45,782 bases of DNA from Thiopontia sp964551545 (GTDB lineage: Bacteria; Pseudomonadota; Gammaproteobacteria; GCF-002020875), in NCBI GenBank assembly GCA_964551545.1, contig CAZKCT010000012.1, positions 1 through 45,782 on the forward strand, in the 5' to 3' direction. The position numbers were made by a program, and so were the translations under genes. This document shows positions 43,586-45,782 of this stretch, piece after piece. Numbering within the stretch: the stretch's first letter is position 1; the number at the start of each line of letters is the position of its first letter. The notes under the pieces were generated by a model. It saw nothing but the letters and a program-made list of their open reading frames with translations. It ran no database searches and was not told where the DNA came from.

Positions 43586-44292
43586 TGCTCCTCTCCAGTA
43601 AGGTGCAACAGTAGTGCAGCAAGCTCTGCCCCAACCTTCAGTCCAACAGCCAGATAGAGCAATGGTAATGTTCCTGCAGAGACCAGTGTTCCCACCGTCC
43701 CCACACCAAGTAGCGGCATCAGAAATGCGCCACCTCCCACCAGAGCAATCAGCCCGATCCCAATAAAGAGTGCCCCCGCTCCCCCCTCGATCCAGCGAAT
43801 CCCCGCTTCCGCAATCGGTGTTCGGTATCCACCCGAGCGGGCCAGTGCCGGCAGAAACAGCGCAACGGCAAGAATGACCCCACCCTGAAACCCACCCCCC
43901 GGGGTTAGATGTCCATGCAGAATAATGTAGAAGCCTACCAGCAACAGAAGTGGCAGCAAGATGCTCGCTGCATGGTCAAATATCTCGCCAAGGAAAACCG
44001 TCGCTTTTGACGCTTCTCTCTGCTGCCCCACCAAAATCAATCCCACCGCAGTGGCAGAAGCAAACAAAATCGCCAACTCACCCAGCGTATCCAATCCGCG
44101 ATACCCCAGCACCACTGCAGTAACCAGGTTAGCCGTTCCCAATGCCTCTGCGCCCTGCTGCTGGATCATCTCTCCAACCTGCATGGGAGGTACACCAAAT
44201 GGGCCCGCCACCAACAGAGAGAAGAGCAGAAAACCGAGTCCGACACTAAACAGTAACGGCGTCCATTGCAGTGATCGCTGCTCTCGGCTCAT
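43582..44292 (-). CDS. mrpB: MrpB-family subunit with MbhE-like N-terminal segment
   Basis: A 236-residue protein. The N-terminal half (to about 95) resembles the MbhE/MrpA C-terminal region (LVTAVVLGYRGLDTLGEL). The C-terminal half (about 105-236) is the MnhB domain with ILHGHLTPGGGFQGGVIL. This combination corresponds to the fused MbxF-like subunit. About six membrane segments. Overlaps both neighbours by four bases. Confidence 0.9.
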   Translation of the reverse strand: MSREQRSLQWTPLLFSVGLGFLLFSLLVAGPFGVPPMQVGEMIQQQGAEALGTANLVTAVVLGYRGLDTLGELAILFASATAVGLILVGQQREASKATVFLGEIFDHAASILLPLLLLVGFYIILHGHLTPGGGFQGGVILAVALFLPALARSGGYRTPIAEAGIRWIEGGAGALFIGIGLIALVGGGAFLMPLLGVGTVGTLVSAGTLPLLYLAVGLKVGAELAALLLHLTGEEQ

Positions 44293-44564
44293 TGTTCTCC
44301 CTCGTTCTTGCGCTCTCGCAACAGGTCTAGTCGACTGAGCGCCAGCGCTAGAATCAGGCTTCCCAAGCCTGCACCCACCACCCCCTCCGTCATTGCCACA
44401 TCGGGCGCCTTCAGTACAACAAAGAGCAGGGTAAGCCCCAGCGAAAGCACAGAGGTTGCAGCGACCGCAACCAGATGGCTATTTGCAAGCAGCGCCATCA
44501 ACGCCGCCGCCAGCATCACAACCACCAATAATCCAACCAGGATCAACGCCATCTCACTACTCAT
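44289..44564 (-). CDS. DUF4040 / MbhD-like (MrpA C-terminal-like) subunit
   Basis: A 91-residue protein with three membrane segments and the motif KAPDVAMTEGVVGAGL, diagnostic of the MbhD/MrpA C-terminal region. I start it at ATG 44564, five bases after AGGAGAG, overlapping mrpG by eight bases; a start at 44621 would add a hydrophilic stretch inside mrpG. It completes the split MrpA parts (MbxD equivalent). Confidence 0.9.
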   Translation of the reverse strand: MSSEMALILVGLLVVVMLAAALMALLANSHLVAVAATSVLSLGLTLLFVVLKAPDVAMTEGVVGAGLGSLILALALSRLDLLRERKNEGEQ

Positions 44565-44859
44565 GAGACTCTCCTGACCGTCTCCACGGTTCGATTCCGC
44601 TACGGAAGAAGGCTCGAGCAAGGGTGGATGAACCCACTGGATTGGTCAGTAAGATCAACAGGGCCACCACCAGCAGCTTGGGCCACCACTGTGGCTGATG
44701 CAGCGCAATGCCGAGAAGAATCGAGAGCGTTCCCAACGTGACTGCCTTGGTTCCCGCCTGGATCCGATTATAGACATCAGGCATACGAATCAGGCCTAAC
44801 GCCCCCAGAAAGAGGAAGAGCGCCCCAATCACCAGCAACAGATCACCGAGAAGAGTCAT
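44557..44859 (-). CDS. mrpG: MrpG antiporter subunit
   Basis: A 100-residue protein of the MnhG/PhaG family with three membrane segments. GLIRMPDVYNRIQAGTKAVT is the family signature. Overlaps mrpF by four bases and the MbxD-like gene by eight. Corresponds to MbxC. Confidence 0.93.
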   Translation of the reverse strand: MTLLGDLLLVIGALFLFLGALGLIRMPDVYNRIQAGTKAVTLGTLSILLGIALHQPQWWPKLLVVALLILLTNPVGSSTLARAFFRSGIEPWRRSGESHE

Positions 44860-45131
44860 CTCTCTTCACTCCCGCTTTCTGCCTCAATGGCTCGAGCCAG
44901 CGCAACGACCCCGACAAAGGCCAGCGCTCCAAACAGTAACCCCAGATCAAGATAGAGAGCACTCTCAAACCACAGCGCCAATAACATCACCAACGCCGTT
45001 GAGATCACCGCAAGGGTATCAGCCACTACAATCCGATCCGCTGTTGTCGGGCCAAGAATCATCCGCACCAACCCCAGCATCATGGCACTCCCAACCAATA
45101 TCAGAACCACGACTCCAACCCAAGGGCTCAT
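44856..45131 (-). CDS. mrpF: MrpF antiporter subunit
   Basis: A 91-residue protein of the MnhF/PhaF family with three membrane segments. LVRMILGPTTADRIVVADTL is the family signature. Overlaps mrpE and mrpG by four bases each. Corresponds to MbxB. Confidence 0.93.
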   Translation of the reverse strand: MSPWVGVVVLILVGSAMMLGLVRMILGPTTADRIVVADTLAVISTALVMLLALWFESALYLDLGLLFGALAFVGVVALARAIEAESGSEER

Positions 45132-45637
45132 CGCATAAACCCCCGGATCTCTCTCTCAAACCGCCCGGCAATCTCTTCCGTCGCCTGCTGTAGTGTCTGC
45201 TCGCTATCTGATGCCCCTTGCAATCCTGAGCCATCAATCCAATGAACCTGTAGCCGCTCTCCTTTCAGATCAACCACCAGGGTACCGGGGGTCAAAGTAA
45301 TCGTATTCGCGAGCAATAGTCTTGCTGCATTCGACTGTAGAGAGGTCTCGATCTCGACCAGTACGGGCTGGATCGGCAGCGATGGAGAAAGCACCCGTCG
45401 CGCCATATCCAAATTGGCCTGAATCAGCGCAACAAAGAAAGTCCAAAGATAGCGCAGCAGTGCAACCAGCGCAGGGAGAGTAAAGATTACCGCAGCTTGA
45501 TCCGCAGAGGCCGATGAGCGGTGACGAACGAGCAAAACCACAATCGCAGAAACAGCGGCGCCTACCACCCACTCAGAGAGAGCCAGTGACCCGGCAAGCA
45601 ACATCCACAACACCAGCAAAACGACAAAAAGGGGCAT
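45128..45637 (-). CDS. mrpE: MrpE antiporter subunit, first gene of the operon
   Basis: A 169-residue MnhE-family protein. Two N-terminal membrane segments are followed by a soluble domain with LLLANTITLTPGTLVVDLKG, the family signature. The ATG at 45637 follows CTGGAGAA. It is the first of 14 co-directional genes ending at 34200 and lies 38 bases after a predicted FNR-type promoter start. Corresponds to MbxA. Confidence 0.93.
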   Translation of the reverse strand: MPLFVVLLVLWMLLAGSLALSEWVVGAAVSAIVVLLVRHRSSASADQAAVIFTLPALVALLRYLWTFFVALIQANLDMARRVLSPSLPIQPVLVEIETSLQSNAARLLLANTITLTPGTLVVDLKGERLQVHWIDGSGLQGASDSEQTLQQATEEIAGRFEREIRGFMR

Positions 45638-45681
45638 CTATTTTCTCCAGCTGCAACGAGGTAACAACTATTGAATGAATG

Positions 45682-45687
45682 AGTATC
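45682..45687 (-). promoter_or_regulatory. Predicted -10 element of the mrp/nuo-like operon promoter
   Basis: Minus strand GATACT matches TATAAT at four of six positions. With the start at 45675, the FNR-type box at 45710-45723 is centred exactly at -41.5, the class II activator position, which explains the absence of a -35 element. Confidence 0.6.
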
Positions 45688-45709
45688 CCAGTCGACCCAA
45701 CCCATTGAT

Positions 45710-45723
45710 TTGATTTTAATCAA
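45710..45723 (-). promoter_or_regulatory. FNR/ANR-type activator box
   Basis: TTGATTTTAATCAA is a perfect match to TTGAT-N4-ATCAA and symmetrical. It lies 73 bases upstream of mrpE. FNR/Anr/Dnr proteins bind this site when oxygen is low (or nitric oxide is present for Dnr types), so the operon is probably induced under oxygen limitation. A divergent gene beyond the window could also use it. Confidence 0.8.
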
Positions 45724-45782
45724 CAAATCCGCCAATATCTCACTCTGTCGGGTAACCATTAACCTATGATCGTTTTTATGAA

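Noticed and set aside
34699..45637. Calling the operon an ordinary NADH:quinone oxidoreductase (complex I)
   Set aside because: nuoE, F, G, J and separate nuoI are absent, Mrp subunits E, F, G and B are present, and the quinone-binding His and Tyr are not conserved in the NuoD-like subunit.

Overview
The window reads as a chromosomal segment of a motile, polarly flagellated gammaproteobacterium. The support is the gene order fliLMNOPQR-flhB-flhA-flhF-flhG-fliA-cheY-cheZ-cheA, a sigma-54 promoter ahead of fliL, a CheZ-type phosphatase and a PomAB-like stator. A sulfur-related lifestyle is suggested, not proven, by a secreted Pro/Tyr/Gly-rich protein resembling sulfur-globule envelope proteins, a secreted rhodanese, and a respiratory complex whose gene order matches archaeal sulfur-reducing Mbx/Mbs complexes. 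No rRNA, tRNA, IS element, prophage or CRISPR array was seen, and no stretch over 300 bases lacks a gene.

Layout. (1) 1-12430, minus strand: a 15-gene flagellar/chemotaxis run from fliL to the first cheA (cut by the window edge), led by a sigma-54 promoter at 12415-12430. (2) 12508-19966, minus strand: a second chemosensory set, cheW-cheY-cheA-parA-STAS-cheZ-like, then a poly-HAMP receptor with its own candidate promoter. (3) 20101-24355, plus strand: PomA/PomB-type stator, a PilZ c-di-GMP protein and a class A penicillin-binding protein. (4) 24369-29024, minus strand: a zinc-ribbon protein of unknown function behind a near-perfect sigma-54 promoter, and a rhodanese / sensor kinase / HD-GYP response regulator operon. 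(5) 29221-30676, plus strand: a small Cys-rich protein overlapping glutamate dehydrogenase. (6) 30673-33199, minus strand: a REC-GGDEF-EAL protein and a small SET-domain protein. (7) 33229-34191, plus strand: a strong promoter, the sulfur-globule-like protein and a coupled small Cys protein. (8) 34200-45723, minus strand: a 14-gene, almost wholly overlapping operon for an Mrp-antiporter / complex-I-like membrane complex, preceded by a perfect FNR-type box centred exactly 41.5 bases upstream of the predicted start site.

The last operon is the most notable system. Its order (MrpE, F, G, MbxD-like, MrpB, C, D, a second antiporter-like subunit, NuoH, NuoB, NuoC, NuoD) follows the archaeal Mbx/Mbs order as I recall it. 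The NuoI-like ferredoxin subunit is fused to an NfnB/GltD-like NAD(P)H flavoprotein. The NuoD-like subunit keeps only one cysteine of each hydrogenase CxxC motif (C77xxD80, C374xxE377) and also lacks the His and Tyr that bind quinone in complex I. It is therefore probably neither a hydrogenase nor a quinone reductase. My working model is an ion-translocating NAD(P)H-linked oxidoreductase, made when oxygen is low, with an unknown (possibly sulfur) substrate.

Three runs of 100 N (4207-4306, 7748-7847, 31750-31849) interrupt flhF, flhB and the GGDEF-EAL gene. Each is flanked by an exact 55-base duplicate. Removing one repeat copy plus the N run restores an uninterrupted reading frame in all three genes, so the apparent frameshifts are assembly artefacts.
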